Below, in pieces: positions 1-8,809 of a stretch of 64,000 nucleotides of DNA; the first letter of the stretch is position 1; every line of letters begins with the position of its first letter. Source of the stretch: Clostridia bacterium (GTDB lineage Bacteria > Bacillota > Clostridia > RUG12999); contig JAAWTG010000001.1 of NCBI GenBank assembly GCA_022801925.1, positions 107,213 through 171,212 of the forward strand, in the 5' to 3' direction. The notes under the pieces are model-generated. The model was not told the DNA's origin, did not search any database, and was given only the letters and a program-made list of their open reading frames with translations. Position numbers and translations under genes: made by a program.

Positions 1-151
1 ATATGGTCTTACCAAAGATTCTGTGATTCTGCTGGAACAAATCCGCACGATTGACAAACGGCGTCTCAGAGAAAAAATCGGTCATTTAGATGAAACTTTG
101 ATGGAAAAGGTCAACGAAGCAATTAATATCAGTTTTGGTTTAAATGATTAA
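1..151 (+). CDS. mazF: MazF/EndoA-type toxin endoribonuclease, 3' end only
   Basis: Only the last 49 residues are in the window, read from base 2 to the TAA at 149-151. The tail contains [20 protein letters not shown], which closely resembles the C-terminal beta strand and helix of Bacillus EndoA/MazF. Known family role: a sequence-specific mRNA interferase, normally inhibited by a cognate antitoxin encoded just upstream, often next to alanine racemase; both would lie outside the window. The catalytic N-terminal half cannot be seen, so activity cannot be judged. The next gene begins 47 bases downstream. Confidence 0.85.
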   Translation, partial: YGLTKDSVILLEQIRTIDKRRLREKIGHLDETLMEKVNEAINISFGLND

Positions 152-198
152 AGGGAACAAACAGACAAAAAGGAACTACTTTAAAGGGGGCAAAACAA

Positions 199-636
199 AT
201 GAAGAAATCGTTTTTTGCAGGGATGACGCTATCATTGGCGATTATGATAGTGTTTGCGGTGGTGGTCATTGCCGCGCCGGGTTCAGAAGAGGACCCTGTG
301 GTGTCCGTTAGTTATCTGGAAAATATTTTCATGACAAAGGTACAGAGTTACATAGATCAAAAAGCTGTACCGCAATATGACGTCGTGACGCTGAAAGAAG
401 GACAAACCCTGATGGCAGAAAAAGGGACAGAGCTGATTCTGCGTATGGGAACAGCAAACGTGATTGCTTCGCAAAAGGGCGGTCTTTCTGATGTGACGGG
501 TGGTGTGGACATCGCGGATGGCGGGCAAATGCCATCGAACCATTTGCTGATTGTACCGCTTGGCGATGGTCGCGGTGTGAAAGCGACTGCGGCGGAAGTA
601 TTGGTGATGGTACGCGGCGGGTACACGATTCAATAG
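199..636 (+). CDS. Secreted or membrane-anchored protein of unknown function, 145 aa
   Basis: I do not recognise a characterised family. The protein begins with a basic MKK and a hydrophobic stretch (about residues 7-27) ending near an AAPG site, so it is probably exported by a signal peptide or held by one N-terminal membrane helix. The remaining 115 residues form a mixed alpha/beta segment rich in Gly and Val with no catalytic motif I can name. The start is set by the ATG at 199 preceded by AAAGGGGG. It follows the mazF end by 47 bases and is closed by a terminator at 651-687, so it could be the last gene of that operon. Function unassigned. Confidence 0.7.
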   Translation: MKKSFFAGMTLSLAIMIVFAVVVIAAPGSEEDPVVSVSYLENIFMTKVQSYIDQKAVPQYDVVTLKEGQTLMAEKGTELILRMGTANVIASQKGGLSDVTGGVDIADGGQMPSNHLLIVPLGDGRGVKATAAEVLVMVRGGYTIQ

Positions 637-650
637 CAAGAATAAACGGT

Positions 651-687
651 GAGACCACTTCGGCAAGAGGTGGTCTTATTTTTTTGC
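651..687 (+). terminator. Rho-independent terminator
   Basis: An inverted repeat AGACCAC ... GTGGTCT is followed by TTATTTTTTT. It closes the mazF / secreted-protein transcript. Confidence 0.8.
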
Positions 688-696
688 ATAGAAGGC

Positions 697-725
697 TTGC
701 AACGGAGAAAAAATCATGGTAGGAT
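697..725 (+). promoter_or_regulatory. Sigma-A-like promoter for the Cdd1-like gene
   Basis: TTGCAA (697-702), 17-base spacer, TAGGAT (720-725). It sits directly after the terminator and 38 bases before the next start codon. Inferred from consensus only. Confidence 0.5.
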
Positions 726-762
726 AGAAGAAGAGAAAATATTGATAAGGGGATTGACAGCT

Positions 763-1014
763 ATGCAGAGTGATTTGACAAACATTCCGGGAGTGGGAAA
801 AAATATTGCGCAGGACTTCATGAACATTGGTATCTCTTGCGTTGCGGATTTAAAAGGAAAAGACCCGGAGGAACTATATCAAAAAAGTTGTCTATATGAA
901 GGGGCTGTGCAGGATCGCTGTTTGCTTTATGTTTACCGGTTGGCGGTATATTATGCGGAGAATGAAACCTATGAGGCTGAAAAACTGAAATGGTGGAATT
1001 GGAAAGACAAATAG
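763..1014 (+). CDS. Cdd1-like (pathogenicity locus family) helix-hairpin-helix protein, 83 aa
   Basis: Residues 6-20 (LTNIPGVGKNIAQDF) form a clear helix-hairpin-helix, a non-specific DNA-binding element. The rest, including QDRCLLYVYRLAVYYAE, matches the small Cdd1 family, first named from a Clostridioides difficile pathogenicity-locus flank but widespread and of unproven function. The start is the ATG at 763, preceded by AGGGG with normal spacing. A longer in-frame reading from 649 would run through the upstream terminator and promoter and is rejected. The gene is probably monocistronic, with its own promoter upstream and a new promoter at 1054 just downstream. Confidence 0.8.
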   Translation: MQSDLTNIPGVGKNIAQDFMNIGISCVADLKGKDPEELYQKSCLYEGAVQDRCLLYVYRLAVYYAENETYEAEKLKWWNWKDK

Positions 1015-1053
1015 GCGGGCGAACAGAATTTCCTGAAAAATAGGAAAAAAGAT

Positions 1054-1082
1054 TTGATATATCTTCCATTATGTGGTATAAT
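1054..1082 (+). promoter_or_regulatory. Consensus sigma-A promoter upstream of the asnA leader
   Basis: TTGATA (1054-1059), exactly 17 bases, TATAAT (1077-1082). The next gene on this strand is asnA at 1608, which implies a leader transcript of about 520 nt containing the structured element at 1156-1491. Confidence 0.7.
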
Positions 1083-1155
1083 ATACGCAGGAGCGTTTTC
1101 GAAAGGGGGACTAATTCCGGCTTGTTTTACTCGCCGTCATATCGTCCCCCTTGTT

Positions 1156-1491
1156 ACCCTCTGGGGCACGCGCGGAATCCCCCAATTATCGCTACGGATA
1201 TTTCTTCCCTTGAAAATGTCCTCCGACTTTGTGTAAAGCACAAAGTCTCCCCCTCTTACTTTTCTTGGGAAGAAATATTCTCCGCTCTTTGTCCCGTCAA
1301 AGTCTCCCGATTTGCCTCCCGCCTCGCCTCCCTTGCCTAAAGGGAGGTGGCAGCCGCAGGCTGGCGGAGGGATACAAAGGGAGGGGGACCAAACGAAGTT
1401 TGGTGGAGGGATATGCGCGGTACTCCGAACGCTGTAGGGTATGAAATCTTCGGCACGCGCGTGCCCCAGAGGGTATGTCCGAAGATTTCAT
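1156..1491 (+). repeat. Highly base-paired non-coding element in the asnA leader (MITE-like or structured leader RNA)
   Basis: Seen directly: a perfect 19-bp inverted repeat (1156-1174 with 1456-1474) encloses a perfect 12-bp stem (1198-1209 with 1267-1278), which itself encloses a 9-bp hairpin (1225-1233 with 1239-1247). Two further hairpins follow: CCTCCCTT/AAGGGAGG (1327-1347) and CCAAAC/GTTTGG (1389-1403). A perfect 13-bp stem (1441-1453 with 1479-1491) has the right arm of the 19-bp repeat inside its loop, so the two outer stems either exclude one another or form a pseudoknot. A 14-bp palindrome lies at 1452-1465. The GGAGG-rich part resembles intergenic repeats I recall from gut Clostridia. 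No convincing ORF is present. Confidence 0.75.
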
Positions 1492-1607
1492 GAATGAGAA
1501 AGCGCCGCCGAATCGTTTCAACGCTTCGCTCGGAACCGGCGATACGATTATGATAGAATGAAAAAATATGAGATTACATAAATCATGGACTACAGGAGGT
1601 TTGATGC

Positions 1608-2618
1608 ATGTCAACACAGCTACTTTTGCCGGAGGGATACCATTCTTCACTTAGTTTGAGGGATACGGTATCTGCAATTAAATTGATTAAAGACTATTTT
1701 GAAGCACAGCTCGCCGGCGCATTGCGCCTGCAAAGAGTGTCAGCTCCACTGTTTGTGCGACCGGAAAGCGGTTTGAATGATAATTTGAACGGAAGCGAAC
1801 GACCTGTGTCGTTTGATATACCGGCAGTGGGGAGTAATGTGGAGATTGTGCATTCGCTGGCAAAATGGAAACGGATGGCGCTCAAACGATACGGATTTGA
1901 GCCCGGTTATGGATTATATACGGATATGAATGCAATCCGGCGAGATGAAGAGACGGATAATCTGCATTCTGTTTATGTAGACCAGTGGGATTGGGAAAAA
2001 GTGATTGAAAAATCTCAGCGCAATTTGGAAACGTTGAAAACAACTGTTGAGACAATATATGGCGCGATGCGCAAGACACAGCAATATGTTTGTGATCGCT
2101 ATCCTTCTGTGAAAAATAACATGCCGGAGCGGCTTACGTTTATCACGGCGCAGGAATTGGAGAACCGCTATCCGGAATTGACGCCCAAAGAACGCGAGAA
2201 TCGGGCAGCAAAGGAATATGGCGCGATTTTTGTTATTGGAATCGGTGATAAACTTGATTCGGGGGAAAAACATGACGGACGTGCACCGGACTATGATGAC
2301 TGGACGCTCAACGGAGATATTTTGTGCTGGTTCCCATTGCTGGACTGCGCGTTTGAATTATCCTCCATGGGAGTGCGTGTAGATGAAGAAGCGCTGCGCA
2401 CACAACTGGAAAAAGCAAATTGTCAGGAGAGAATGGAGTTGGATTTCCACAAGCAATTGTTGGAAGGAAAGCTGCCTTATACCATTGGCGGCGGAATCGG
2501 ACAGTCACGGCTATGTATGTATATGTTATCAAAGGCGCATATCGGTGAAGTGCAATCATCTGTGTGGCCGGACGAAACAATGGAGCAGTGCGCCGCACAT
2601 CAGATAAATTTACTTTAA
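1608..2618 (+). CDS. asnA: Aspartate--ammonia ligase (asparagine synthetase A)
   Basis: Catalyses L-aspartate + NH3 + ATP to L-asparagine, using free ammonia rather than glutamine, in the cytosol. At 336 residues it has the usual AsnA length. Family landmarks are present: [12 protein letters not shown] near the N-terminus, a substrate-pocket stretch around residues 100-125 ([15 protein letters not shown]), and [14 protein letters not shown] near residue 295. The fold is that of a class II tRNA synthetase core. The start is an ATG preceded by AGGAGG at normal spacing. It is followed after 28 bases by asnS, so synthesis and tRNA charging of asparagine are probably co-transcribed. The leader is long and strongly structured, so RNA-level control is possible, but I see no T-box motif in it. 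Confidence 0.95.
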   Translation: MSTQLLLPEGYHSSLSLRDTVSAIKLIKDYFEAQLAGALRLQRVSAPLFVRPESGLNDNLNGSERPVSFDIPAVGSNVEIVHSLAKWKRMALKRYGFEPGYGLYTDMNAIRRDEETDNLHSVYVDQWDWEKVIEKSQRNLETLKTTVETIYGAMRKTQQYVCDRYPSVKNNMPERLTFITAQELENRYPELTPKERENRAAKEYGAIFVIGIGDKLDSGEKHDGRAPDYDDWTLNGDILCWFPLLDCAFELSSMGVRVDEEALRTQLEKANCQERMELDFHKQLLEGKLPYTIGGGIGQSRLCMYMLSKAHIGEVQSSVWPDETMEQCAAHQINLL

Positions 2619-2646
2619 TATTTATGAAAAGGATTGATTAGTAGCT

Positions 2647-4041
2647 ATGAAGCGGACAGAAATCAAAAAACTATATCGGAATACACAGGAATTTGCAGAC
2701 CAAACTGTAACCATTGCGGGCTGGGTAAGAACGATTCGTTCGTCAAAAGCATTTGGATTCATTGAACTCAATGACGGAAGCTTTTTCAAAGGTTTGCAGG
2801 TGGTGTTTGAAGCGGAAAAAATCAGCAATTTTGCAGAAATAGAAAAACTGAATGTAGGTTCTGCGCTGGTGGTAACAGGGAAACTGGAACTGACGCCGCA
2901 GGCAAAACAGCCGTTTGAAATCAAAGCAGAATCCATTGAAGTGGAGGGAACCTCCACGCCGGACTATCCGCTACAGAAAAAACGTCACTCTATGGAGTTT
3001 TTGCGTACCATTGCGCATTTGCGTCCCAGAACCAACATGTTTTCTGCGGCATTTCGTGTCCGGTCAGTGGCGGCATATGCTCTGCACAAATTTTTCAATG
3101 AGAATGGTTTCGTGTATGTGCACACGCCGATTGTCACAGGAAGCGACTGTGAAGGGGCGGGAGAAATGTTCCGTATCACAACGCTGGACGCAAAAAATCC
3201 GCCGCTGAAAGAAGATGGCAGCGTGAATTTTGAAGAAGATTTCTTTGGAAAAGCGGCGAACTTAACGGTGAGTGGACAGCTGAACGCGGAAACTTTTTGC
3301 ATGGGATTTGGCAAAGTCTATACGTTTGGGCCAACGTTCCGTGCGGAAAACTCCAATACGGCGCGCCATGCGGCGGAGTTTTGGATGTTGGAGCCGGAAA
3401 TTGCGTTTGCAGACTTGCAGGACGACATGGATTTGGCAGAATCTATGCTGAAATATGTGATTGAATATTGTATGGAAAACGCAAGAGAAGAATTGGAATT
3501 TTTCAACCAGTTTGTGGACAAAGGATTGTTGGAACGCCTGAATCACATTGTCTGCAGTGATTTTGGACATGTGACCTATACGCAGGCGATTGAACTGTTG
3601 GAAAAACAAAAAGACAAGTTTGAATATCCTGTTTATTGGGGCGCGGATTTGCAGACGGAACACGAACGGTACCTAACAGAAGAAGTGTTTCAAAAACCTG
3701 TGTTTGTGACAGACTATCCGAAAGAAATCAAAGCGTTTTATATGCGCCAGAACGATGACGGTAAAACCGTTGCGGCAATGGATTGTTTGGTGCCGGGCAT
3801 TGGTGAAATCATTGGCGGCAGTCAACGTGAAGAACGGCTGGATGTGTTGCTTGCGAAAATGAAAGAATTGGATTTGCATGAAGAAGATTATAGTTGGTAT
3901 CTGGATTTGCGCAAATATGGCGGTACGAAACATGCCGGATTTGGTTTAGGGTTTGAACGGCTGATTATGTATTTGACAGGAATATCCAATATCCGCGATG
4001 TATTACCGTTCCCAAGAACGGTTGGCAACTGCGAATTTTAA
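2647..4041 (+). CDS. asnS: Asparaginyl-tRNA synthetase
   Basis: Charges tRNA-Asn with asparagine in the cytosol. The 464 residues are the standard bacterial length. An N-terminal OB-fold anticodon-binding domain (about residues 1-115, with [19 protein letters not shown]) is followed by the class II catalytic core. Motif 2 is seen as [20 protein letters not shown] (about residues 230-249), and motif 3 as [15 protein letters not shown] near the C-terminus. Its presence with AsnA and a separate AspRS argues that asparagine is charged directly rather than by amidation of Asp-tRNA-Asn; that is inference. A terminator follows at 4047. Confidence 0.96.
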   Translation: MKRTEIKKLYRNTQEFADQTVTIAGWVRTIRSSKAFGFIELNDGSFFKGLQVVFEAEKISNFAEIEKLNVGSALVVTGKLELTPQAKQPFEIKAESIEVEGTSTPDYPLQKKRHSMEFLRTIAHLRPRTNMFSAAFRVRSVAAYALHKFFNENGFVYVHTPIVTGSDCEGAGEMFRITTLDAKNPPLKEDGSVNFEEDFFGKAANLTVSGQLNAETFCMGFGKVYTFGPTFRAENSNTARHAAEFWMLEPEIAFADLQDDMDLAESMLKYVIEYCMENAREELEFFNQFVDKGLLERLNHIVCSDFGHVTYTQAIELLEKQKDKFEYPVYWGADLQTEHERYLTEEVFQKPVFVTDYPKEIKAFYMRQNDDGKTVAAMDCLVPGIGEIIGGSQREERLDVLLAKMKELDLHEEDYSWYLDLRKYGGTKHAGFGLGFERLIMYLTGISNIRDVLPFPRTVGNCEF

Positions 4042-4046
4042 ATAAA

Positions 4047-4083
4047 AAAAGGGGTGTCGTGCCAGCGCGGCACCCCTTTTGGG
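4047..4083 (+). terminator. Rho-independent terminator after asnS
   Basis: AAAAGGGGTG (4047-4056) pairs with CACCCCTTTT (4071-4080), with partial further pairing inside. It begins six bases after the asnS stop. Confidence 0.85.
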
Positions 4084-4238
4084 AATGTGAGCGAAGAGAC
4101 AGATTAGCTAAAACAAATCAGGGACAGAACAAAAAAGTTCCCCCAAATGAGAATGATTTGTGCTAAGCGGATTCAACTCTCTTATGCCTAGCCAATGCCA
4201 AAATGAAAAGCAGATAAGAGCGATAGGAGGTGCAGCCG

Positions 4239-5414
4239 GTGATTGAAAATTTAACAAATTTAACATTTTCACGCTATGGGTATATTGAACGTGGCGGTAT
4301 GCAAGTTGCAATGCAGAACCATCATTATACTTTGATGAAACAGCGTGACGTGCAGGAGAAACGAATGCCGTTTTTATATATCAGCCGTAGTGCGCCGGTT
4401 CTGCTGGATATTTTGGAGGGCAGCGCTGTTCTGCTATGTGGCATCTCACCAGAAGAATTGGAAACATTTCTGTTAGACAAAACAGTTGTCATTCAGCCGG
4501 ATATCTATTTTTTTGTGATTCCGCTGCTCGCTTCTGCTCAAATTGCCATCGCTTCCGAAACAGATGCCATTCAGACAGAATCTATCGGAGAACAGCAAAT
4601 TCAAACGGAAGTTACGCCGGTACTTGAACTCGGGCGGCTATATACGCTGCTGTATCATGAGAAAGAGCTGGGATTTCATTTTAAAGGAGAACAGCATGAC
4701 TGCTGGGAACTGACATATGTTGATAAGGGATCTATGTATAATGTTATTGGGGAGACGAAGGAATATTCGCTCCGGCAGGGGGAATTGATGCTTTTTGCAC
4801 CGGGACAACGGCACAGACAATATGCTGATGAACATGTGTCGGTTTGTTATATGACAGTAACTTTTGACATGCAGCTTGGGGAGACGGAACTTCTGTCGGA
4901 TACAGTGTTTCAAAGTGATTATGAAATCAAAAATCTTTTGGAAAAAATTATGCAGGAAAAAGAGGCACAGCGCATATATAGTTATGATTTAATTTTGTGC
5001 TATTTGAAAGAAATTTTAATTCGGCTTTTGCGGGCGCAGCGGCTGGAGCACATCATTCATAAAACGGATACGGAAATAAAACATACCATTGAAAGTGATA
5101 TCATTGTAGATGTGATGCAATATGTGAGAAATCATTTGGATAAAAAACTTACGGTGTCGGAGATTGCGAAAATGATTCCTGTCAGTAGCAGCTATCTGTC
5201 CACTCTATTTCGCAAAAATACAGGGAAACATTTGGTGGAATATATTTCAGCAGAAAAAATGAAACGTGCAAAAGAGTATATACGGGAAGGAAAGTATACT
5301 TTTACGCAAATTTCCGAAATGCTGGGGTTTAATTCGATTCACTATTTTTCTAAGTTGTTTAAAAAGCAATTTGGCATTACGCCAAGCGAATATTCTAACG
5401 CAATTAAGAAATAA
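4239..5414 (+). CDS. AraC-family transcriptional regulator with N-terminal sensor and cupin domains
   Basis: The C-terminal 100 residues carry two helix-turn-helix motifs typical of AraC/XylS proteins: LTVSEIAKMIPVSSSYLSTL and FTQISEMLGFNSIHYFSKLF, followed by FGITPSEYS. The middle (about residues 135-215) looks like a small-ligand cupin, with FHFKGEQHDCWELTYVDKG and GELMLFAPGQRH. The first 130 residues form an additional region I cannot assign, possibly a second sensing module. At 391 residues it is longer than the usual 280-300. I chose the GTG at 4239, eight bases after a perfect AGGAGG; a GTG at 4230 overlaps that site. It stands alone between two terminators, so target genes and ligand cannot be inferred from context. 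Confidence 0.88.
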   Translation: MIENLTNLTFSRYGYIERGGMQVAMQNHHYTLMKQRDVQEKRMPFLYISRSAPVLLDILEGSAVLLCGISPEELETFLLDKTVVIQPDIYFFVIPLLASAQIAIASETDAIQTESIGEQQIQTEVTPVLELGRLYTLLYHEKELGFHFKGEQHDCWELTYVDKGSMYNVIGETKEYSLRQGELMLFAPGQRHRQYADEHVSVCYMTVTFDMQLGETELLSDTVFQSDYEIKNLLEKIMQEKEAQRIYSYDLILCYLKEILIRLLRAQRLEHIIHKTDTEIKHTIESDIIVDVMQYVRNHLDKKLTVSEIAKMIPVSSSYLSTLFRKNTGKHLVEYISAEKMKRAKEYIREGKYTFTQISEMLGFNSIHYFSKLFKKQFGITPSEYSNAIKK

Positions 5415-5537
5415 ATCATAAATACAGTTCTATTATTTATGAAATCAAATGCGGGTGAGAATACTAGTATAGATTGTTTGCAAATTTGCGCAAGACAATA
5501 ACATGTTTGCACTGAGCATTTAGTATATTTCAGAGAA

Positions 5538-5579
5538 AAAGCGAAGGCGTCCGAAAACAGGTTCGGACGCCTTCGCTTT
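5538..5579. terminator. Bidirectional terminator between araC-type gene and spo0A
   Basis: A perfect 18-bp stem (5538-5555 with 5562-5579) with a 6-base loop begins with AAA and ends with TTT. It can end both converging transcripts. Confidence 0.9.
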
Positions 5580-5599
5580 ATGTAGAAAATAGGGAACTA

Positions 5600-6406
5600 T
5601 TAGGAATTGGCAGAATGGTTTTGTTTCGTTTTTAATTGCAAACGGATTTTATCTGCAATCATAGCAATAAATTCAGAGTTTGTCGGTTTTCCTTTTGAAA
5701 CTTGAATGGTATAACCAAACAGTTTGTTAATGGTTTCTAAGTCGCCGCGCTGCCAAGCAACTTCAATTGCGTGACGGATAGCTCGTTCAACGCGTGAAGC
5801 AGTCGTATTATAGCGCTTTGCAATGCCAGGATACAACTCTTTTGTAACAGCATTAATAATTTCATTGTCTTTTATTGTCCAAATGATGGAATCGCGTAAA
5901 AACTGATAACCTTTTATGTGTGCAGGAACACCAACAATTTTGATAATATTGCTGACGGTAACCTCTAAATCCTCGCCAGGATTACCTTGAAGCATGGATT
6001 CTGCGGTTGGCGTTTTTGATATCACATAATGTTCTGTTAACATAACCATGCGTTGGTAGAAAGTGGGGAAGTCGATTGGCTTTGCCATGTAATAATCTGC
6101 ACCAGCACAAGCTGTCTTGGTGATTAAATTGTCATTTCCAAAGGAAGAAACAACAATAATTTTAGGACGCTTTGACATATTAATACTGTTTAATTTGTCT
6201 AAAATACTAAGACCGTCCAAGGTTGGCAATACCATATCCAAAATAACAACGTCAGGTTCTGTTTCCAGAATCATATTGTAGCCAACTGCGCCATCATCCG
6301 CACACCCTACAACTTTTATACCGTTTTGGCTTTCCAGATAATGTTGCAGTTTATTACTCTCCTCCAAATTATCTTCTAGAATTAGTACTTCTAAACTAGA
6401 TTTCAT
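5600..6406 (-). CDS. spo0A: Stage 0 sporulation response regulator Spo0A
   Basis: Master regulator of entry into sporulation: when phosphorylated it binds 0A boxes and activates or represses early sporulation genes. The N-terminal receiver domain (about residues 5-125) has acidic pocket residues E11/D12, phosphoacceptor D57 in VVILDMVLP, and K109 in YYMAKP. The C-terminal DNA-binding domain includes the recognition-helix region [20 protein letters not shown], which is diagnostic of Spo0A. Length 268 is normal. The start is ATG preceded by GGAGGGACTAG. Many Firmicutes carry spoIVB just upstream of spo0A; here the upstream region is non-coding and contains an 11-bp dyad (6480-6514). Confidence 0.97.
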   Translation of the reverse strand: MKSSLEVLILEDNLEESNKLQHYLESQNGIKVVGCADDGAVGYNMILETEPDVVILDMVLPTLDGLSILDKLNSINMSKRPKIIVVSSFGNDNLITKTACAGADYYMAKPIDFPTFYQRMVMLTEHYVISKTPTAESMLQGNPGEDLEVTVSNIIKIVGVPAHIKGYQFLRDSIIWTIKDNEIINAVTKELYPGIAKRYNTTASRVERAIRHAIEVAWQRGDLETINKLFGYTIQVSKGKPTNSEFIAMIADKIRLQLKTKQNHSANS

Positions 6407-6479
6407 TCTAGTCCCTCCAATTTAATAATATTAGATTGATTAATATACAAACTCCATTTATAAATAGCGAAGTAAATTA

Positions 6480-6514
6480 TTTTGTATTCAAATTTGTTAA
6501 TTCTGAATACAAAA
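6480..6514. promoter_or_regulatory. Perfect 11-bp dyad upstream of spo0A, possible operator
   Basis: TTTTGTATTCA (6480-6490) and TGAATACAAAA (6504-6514) are exact reverse complements separated by 13 bases. Position and symmetry suggest a protein-binding site; the AT-rich context lowers confidence. Confidence 0.45.
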
Positions 6515-6826
6515 AGTAGTATATTATAAATTTTTGTAAAATACAATAGTAAAAAAACAGGTTTGGTAATTTCAATAAATTTGAACACAACTTGAAGTGA
6601 TGACTTATTTTAACCAACTTATAGAAGTTTAGTCGATTTTTATCTTCTTGTTAGAGATTTGGAAAGAAGAAAATTTACTAATCTTGCAAGAAATTTAAAA
6701 AATGCATTTTTATATACATAATTTAACATTTAAGTAAATAAATGAATTGTATATACAAAAAAATTGTATTACTGTGAAATATAGATAATAAAAACCATGT
6801 AAAACTAGTTGAAATAAAGCTGTCTA

Positions 6827-6855
6827 TTGACAAAATAATGAAATATGCATATAAT
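6827..6855 (+). promoter_or_regulatory. Consensus sigma-A promoter for putP
   Basis: TTGACA (6827-6832), 17-base spacer, TATAAT (6850-6855): both hexamers are perfect. The leader to putP is about 125 nt. Confidence 0.85.
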
Positions 6856-6985
6856 TATTAAGAAAGAAAAAGGCGAAGCTTGGAAAAAACCAGAAAAAAA
6901 GTTAGAATTGCCGTATGGAAGTGGAAAATGAGACGTTTTTTGGAATTTACTGTGTACGGCATCAGAGGAAGAGGGGAGAAGAGTT

Positions 6986-8539
6986 ATGGAACTTAGGACA
7001 AGTATTTATGTGATTGCAACCGTATTCATACTATATGCGGGACTCATGCTGGTAATCGGCGGCATCACATATCGGAAAACAGCGGGTATTTCAGACTTCT
7101 TTTTAGGAGGACGGAATTTAAATCCTTGGGTTGGGGCGCTGAGTGCACAGGCGTCTGATATGAGTGGCTGGTTGCTTATGGGACTGCCGGGTCTTGCCTA
7201 TGTGTCAACAGGTGGTATGGCAGAGGCATTTTGGACAGCGCTTGGTTTATTGATAGGAACTTTGCTTAACTGGATTATTATTGCAAGACGGTTCCGGCGT
7301 TATACGGAAATTGCCGGTGATTCCATCACATTACCAGATTATTTTGCAAACAGGTTCCACAGTAATAAGAGTACGCTACGCATGATTGCTGCGCTGTTTA
7401 TTTTGATTTTCTTTATTTTATATACAGCGGCACAATTTAATGCCGGTGCAAAATTATTTACAGTTGTGTTCCCTGGGCTATCCTATCAAGGCGCGTTAAT
7501 GATTGGCAGTATCATTATTATCGGATATACTTTCTTGGGCGGATTTCTGGCGGTATGCTGGACAGATTTTATTCAAGGGATTTTGATGTTTGTTGCGCTG
7601 ATTTTGGTGCCAGTATTTGCATTCCGTTCCATGGATACGGCGCAGCTGGGCAGTTTTGTGAATGAATTTTCAGCACTCATTCCGGGAAAAGGGAGCGATT
7701 CAGTCGGCGTGCTGGCGGTTGTCTCTGCCATTGCATGGGGACTCGGATATTTTGGAATGCCGCATATTTTAACGCGGTTTATGGGAATGAAATCGTCAAA
7801 AGAAATTAAACCTGCAACTGTGATTGCGATGGTATGGGTAACATTTTCACTGGCGGCCGGCGTATTGGTGGGCTGGCTCGGACGTTATGTCATGCCGGGA
7901 ATTAATGCAGTGGATAGCGAAAAAATATTCATGGGAATGAGCGACCGGTTTTTCCCGCCTATCATTGTTGGGATTTTGCTCACGGCTATTTTGGCAGCCA
8001 TTATGAGTTCGGCGGATTCTATGTTGCTGGTAGCATCGTCTGCGTTTTCTAAAGACCTATATAAAAATAATATTCGCAAAGCGGCAGGAGAAAAAGAATT
8101 GATGTGGGCAAGTCGTATTACGGTGTTGGCAGTAGCGTTGATTGCTATTGTTCTGGCAAGTGATGAGGAAAGTACGGTATTTTCTCTGGTATCTTATGCG
8201 TGGGCAGGATTTGGCAGCGCGTTCGGACCGGCAATTTTGCTGTCGCTCTATTGGAAACGTATGACAGGGAAAGGCGCATTGGCGGGCGTGGTTTCCGGAG
8301 GACTGGTGTCACTGTTCTGGACATACAAAGCAACGGGACTTTTTGGTATTCCGTGGCTGCTGAAATTTGAATTTATGCAGGGCGGATTATATGACATCTA
8401 TGCACTTGTTCCGGGATTTGCCATTTCTTTGATTTGCATTATTGTGTTCAGTTTGTTGGATAAAAAACCAAGCGCAGAAATCGAAAAAGAATTTGACCTT
8501 GCAGCGTCGCGCGAACTGCTGTCGTCAGAACGCGGCTAA
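6986..8539 (+). CDS. putP: Sodium/proline symporter (PutP type, SSS family)
   Basis: An inner-membrane carrier that couples proline uptake to sodium influx. The 517 residues match PutP length and show about 13 hydrophobic segments. Diagnostic regions seen: ISDFFLGGRNLNPWVGALS followed by AQASDMSGWLLMGLPG (TM2, sodium site), and the central AIMSSADSMLLVASSAFSKD. The start is preceded by GAGGAAGAGGGGAG. It is monocistronic, with its own strong promoter and a terminator at 8663. Substrate assignment as proline rests on overall resemblance to PutP; another sodium:solute symporter substrate cannot be excluded. Confidence 0.88.
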   Translation: MELRTSIYVIATVFILYAGLMLVIGGITYRKTAGISDFFLGGRNLNPWVGALSAQASDMSGWLLMGLPGLAYVSTGGMAEAFWTALGLLIGTLLNWIIIARRFRRYTEIAGDSITLPDYFANRFHSNKSTLRMIAALFILIFFILYTAAQFNAGAKLFTVVFPGLSYQGALMIGSIIIIGYTFLGGFLAVCWTDFIQGILMFVALILVPVFAFRSMDTAQLGSFVNEFSALIPGKGSDSVGVLAVVSAIAWGLGYFGMPHILTRFMGMKSSKEIKPATVIAMVWVTFSLAAGVLVGWLGRYVMPGINAVDSEKIFMGMSDRFFPPIIVGILLTAILAAIMSSADSMLLVASSAFSKDLYKNNIRKAAGEKELMWASRITVLAVALIAIVLASDEESTVFSLVSYAWAGFGSAFGPAILLSLYWKRMTGKGALAGVVSGGLVSLFWTYKATGLFGIPWLLKFEFMQGGLYDIYALVPGFAISLICIIVFSLLDKKPSAEIEKEFDLAASRELLSSERG

Positions 8540-8662
8540 AAAGAAACGGTGTGGCAGAGGGCGGCAGCGCAAAAGGACGGACATTGGAGGATGCGCTGTC
8601 ATTGAAACGTTTGGTGTGGAATAGAATTGATAACAGTGGTTATACTGAAAGCAGGGAAAGAG

Positions 8663-8705
8663 CGGCATTGTGTTTCGTGGGTGCGAAATGCAGTGCCGTT
8701 TTTTG
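8663..8705 (+). terminator. Rho-independent terminator downstream of putP
   Basis: CGGCATTG pairs with CAGTGCCG, with an inner TTTCG/CGAAA stem, followed by TTTTTT. It lies 120 bases after the putP stop. Confidence 0.75.
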
Positions 8706-8739
8706 CTGAATAACGGCTGGCAAAAATTATGGAAATCCG

Positions 8740-8768
8740 TTGACATTTATTGCATATTATTTTATAAT
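8740..8768 (+). promoter_or_regulatory. Consensus sigma-A promoter for the phosphohexomutase/hisS/aspS run
   Basis: TTGACA (8740-8745), 17 bases, TATAAT (8763-8768), both hexamers perfect, 41 bases before the start codon. Confidence 0.85.
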
Positions 8769-8809
8769 GAAGGTATGACTTTAATAGGAATGAAAGGCAG
8801 GTTGGAAGT

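Larger units (their letters stand above)
6407..6985. other. AT-rich 580-base regulatory region between divergent spo0A and putP
   Basis: No coding sequence is supported. It contains the spo0A ribosome site, a perfect 11-bp inverted repeat 74-108 bases upstream of the spo0A start, and a consensus promoter for putP at 6827-6855. I did not find a perfect TGTCGAA 0A box or a convincing sigma-H promoter by eye. Confidence 0.6.

Noticed and set aside
1054..1444. Overlapping 60-89 codon + strand frames before asnA
   Set aside because: They run across the promoter and the stem-loop element, lack ribosome sites and have Ser/Pro/Leu-rich translations reflecting the pyrimidine-rich repeat.
6403..6588. 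61-codon frame upstream of spo0A on the - strand
   Set aside because: AT-rich Ile/Phe/Tyr/Asn composition, no ribosome site, and it crosses the regulatory dyad and the spo0A ribosome site.
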